Assembly: GCF_025666195.1 (NCBI RefSeq)
Contig: NZ_CP102592.1
Location: 868,001 to 932,000, forward strand
Origin: Xanthomonas sp. CFBP 8443
Lineage (GTDB): Bacteria > Pseudomonadota > Gammaproteobacteria > Xanthomonadales > Xanthomonadaceae
Direction: 5' to 3'
Length of the DNA stretch: 64,000 bases
Both the position numbers and the translations under genes were made by a program. Position 1 is the first letter of the stretch. Each line of letters starts with the position of its first letter. Under the pieces are notes generated by a model, which saw only the letters and a list, made by a program, of their open reading frames with translations, was not told the origin of the DNA and ran no database searches. Positions 63,209-64,000 of the stretch are shown here, one piece after another.

Positions 63209-64000
63209 ATGACGGACCACACGTCCAACCCCAATGGCGACGGCCCTGCGCTGTCGCTGGCGACCCTGGCGATCCATGGCGGCCAGCATCCGGACCCGTC
63301 CACGGGCGCGGTGATGCCGCCGATCTATGCGACCTCCACCTACGCCCAGTCCAGCCCCGGTGAACACCAGGGCTTCGAGTACTCGCGTACCCACAACCCG
63401 ACCCGCTTCGCCTACGAGCGCTGCGTCGCCGCGCTGGAAGGCGGCTCGCGCGGCTTCGCGTTCGCCTCCGGCATGGCCGCCACCTCCACGGTGATGGAGT
63501 TGCTGGACAGCGGCAGCCACGTGGTGGCGATGGACGACCTGTACGGCGGCAGCTACCGCCTGTTCGAGCGCGTGCGCAGGCGCACCGCCGCGCTGGACTT
63601 CAGCTTCGTCGACCTGACCGATCCGGCCGCGTTCGCAGCCGCGATCACGCCCAAGACCCGGATGGTGTGGATCGAAACCCCCACCAACCCGATGCTGAAG
63701 ATCGTCGACATCGCCGCGATCGCCGCGATCGCGCGCCAGCACGGCCTGCTGGTGGTGGTGGACAACACCTTCGCCTCGCCGATGCTGCAGCGCCCGCTGG
63801 AACTGGGCGCGGACATCGTCGTGCACTCGGCGACCAAGTACCTCAACGGCCACTCGGACATGGTCGGCGGCATCGCCGTGGTCGGCGCCAATGCCGAACT
63901 GGCCGAGCAGCTGGCGTTCCTGCAGAACTCGGTGGGCGGCGTACAGGGCCCGTTTGACAGCTTCCTGGCGCTGCGCGGACTCAAGACCCTGCCGCTGCGG
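63209..64000 (+). CDS. Cystathionine gamma-synthase/lyase, truncated by the window end
   Basis: 264 codons are present with no stop before the window ends. PLP-dependent Cys/Met metabolism family: LATLAIHGGQHPDPSTGAVMPPIYATSTY, YSRTHNPTRFAYERCVAALEGG, FASGMAATSTVMELL, WIETPTNPMLKIVDIAAIA, VVDNTFASPMLQRPLELGADIVVHSATKYLNGHSDMVGG with the PLP lysine in SATKYLNGH. Whether it is a synthase (MetB) or lyase (reverse pathway) cannot be told by eye; pairing with CBS favours the lyase. Start ATG 63209 lies 82 bases after cbs. Confidence 0.92.
   Translation, partial: MTDHTSNPNGDGPALSLATLAIHGGQHPDPSTGAVMPPIYATSTYAQSSPGEHQGFEYSRTHNPTRFAYERCVAALEGGSRGFAFASGMAATSTVMELLDSGSHVVAMDDLYGGSYRLFERVRRRTAALDFSFVDLTDPAAFAAAITPKTRMVWIETPTNPMLKIVDIAAIAAIARQHGLLVVVDNTFASPMLQRPLELGADIVVHSATKYLNGHSDMVGGIAVVGANAELAEQLAFLQNSVGGVQGPFDSFLALRGLKTLPLR

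Overview
The window is a roughly 70% GC, gene-dense chromosomal segment. Its gene content points to the Lysobacteraceae (Xanthomonadaceae), most likely Xanthomonas or a very close relative. The supporting signs are a CopL-CopA-CopB copper cluster, a periplasmic gamma-type chorismate mutase, type IV pilus PilU, a BtuB receptor behind a cobalamin riboswitch, many copies of a GTAGGAGCGGCTTCAGCCGCGAC-type palindrome, and arrays of a GGGACTC/GGGATTC heptamer. No tRNA, rRNA, CRISPR, phage or transposase gene was seen. Assignments rest on reading motifs by eye; no database search was run.

Layout. 1-3.7 kb: the distal end of the ATP synthase operon (atpG, an inserted small lipoprotein gene, atpD, atpC), closed by an intrinsic terminator. 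4-8.4 kb: secreted chorismate mutase, a GtrA-like membrane protein, glmU, a secreted beta-helix protein and a 255-bp tandem duplication carrying copies of that gene's 3' end and palindromic repeats. 8.4-20 kb: a leftward nine-gene operon encoding a periplasmic adaptor, one MacB-type ATPase, five FtsX/MacB-like permeases and an NtrC-like regulator with its histidine kinase. A good sigma-54 promoter with three clustered inverted repeats lies upstream of the adaptor gene. 20.2-25 kb: glmS, a TetX-like FAD monooxygenase divergent from a TetR regulator with twin palindromic operators between them, and an unknown gene. 25-33.5 kb: copper defence (copL-copA-copB leftward; MerR regulator, Cu-ATPase and HMA chaperone rightward), followed by a PLP enzyme. 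33.6-39.8 kb: M3 oligopeptidase, an SH3b protein, fabA-fabB and dinB. 39.9-43.8 kb: an MBL-fold protein, an NmrA-like reductase, a divergent LysR regulator, gph and a GNAT acetyltransferase. 44-49.5 kb: btuB with its riboswitch, a TfoX C-terminal-domain protein, free-methionine sulfoxide reductase, bioD, a phasin and queD. 49.7-54.6 kb: a TonB-dependent receptor paired with a glutamate-carboxypeptidase-like M28 exopeptidase. 54.9-64 kb: rhlE, a fumarylacetoacetate hydrolase plus maiA pair, pilU, a DUF4398/OmpA-like pair, a YdcH-like protein, and cystathionine beta-synthase followed by a truncated cystathionine gamma-synthase/lyase.

Most of the window is core metabolism. The strongest candidates for something not well described are the sigma-54-driven five-permease ABC operon, the paired heptamer arrays lying inside operons (including the atp operon), the lipoprotein gene embedded between atpG and atpD, and the 255-bp duplication that keeps remnants of a lost beta-helix paralogue. 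The copper locus is well known in type, but it shows matched 20-bp dyads at two promoters and a predicted leaderless MerR regulator gene.
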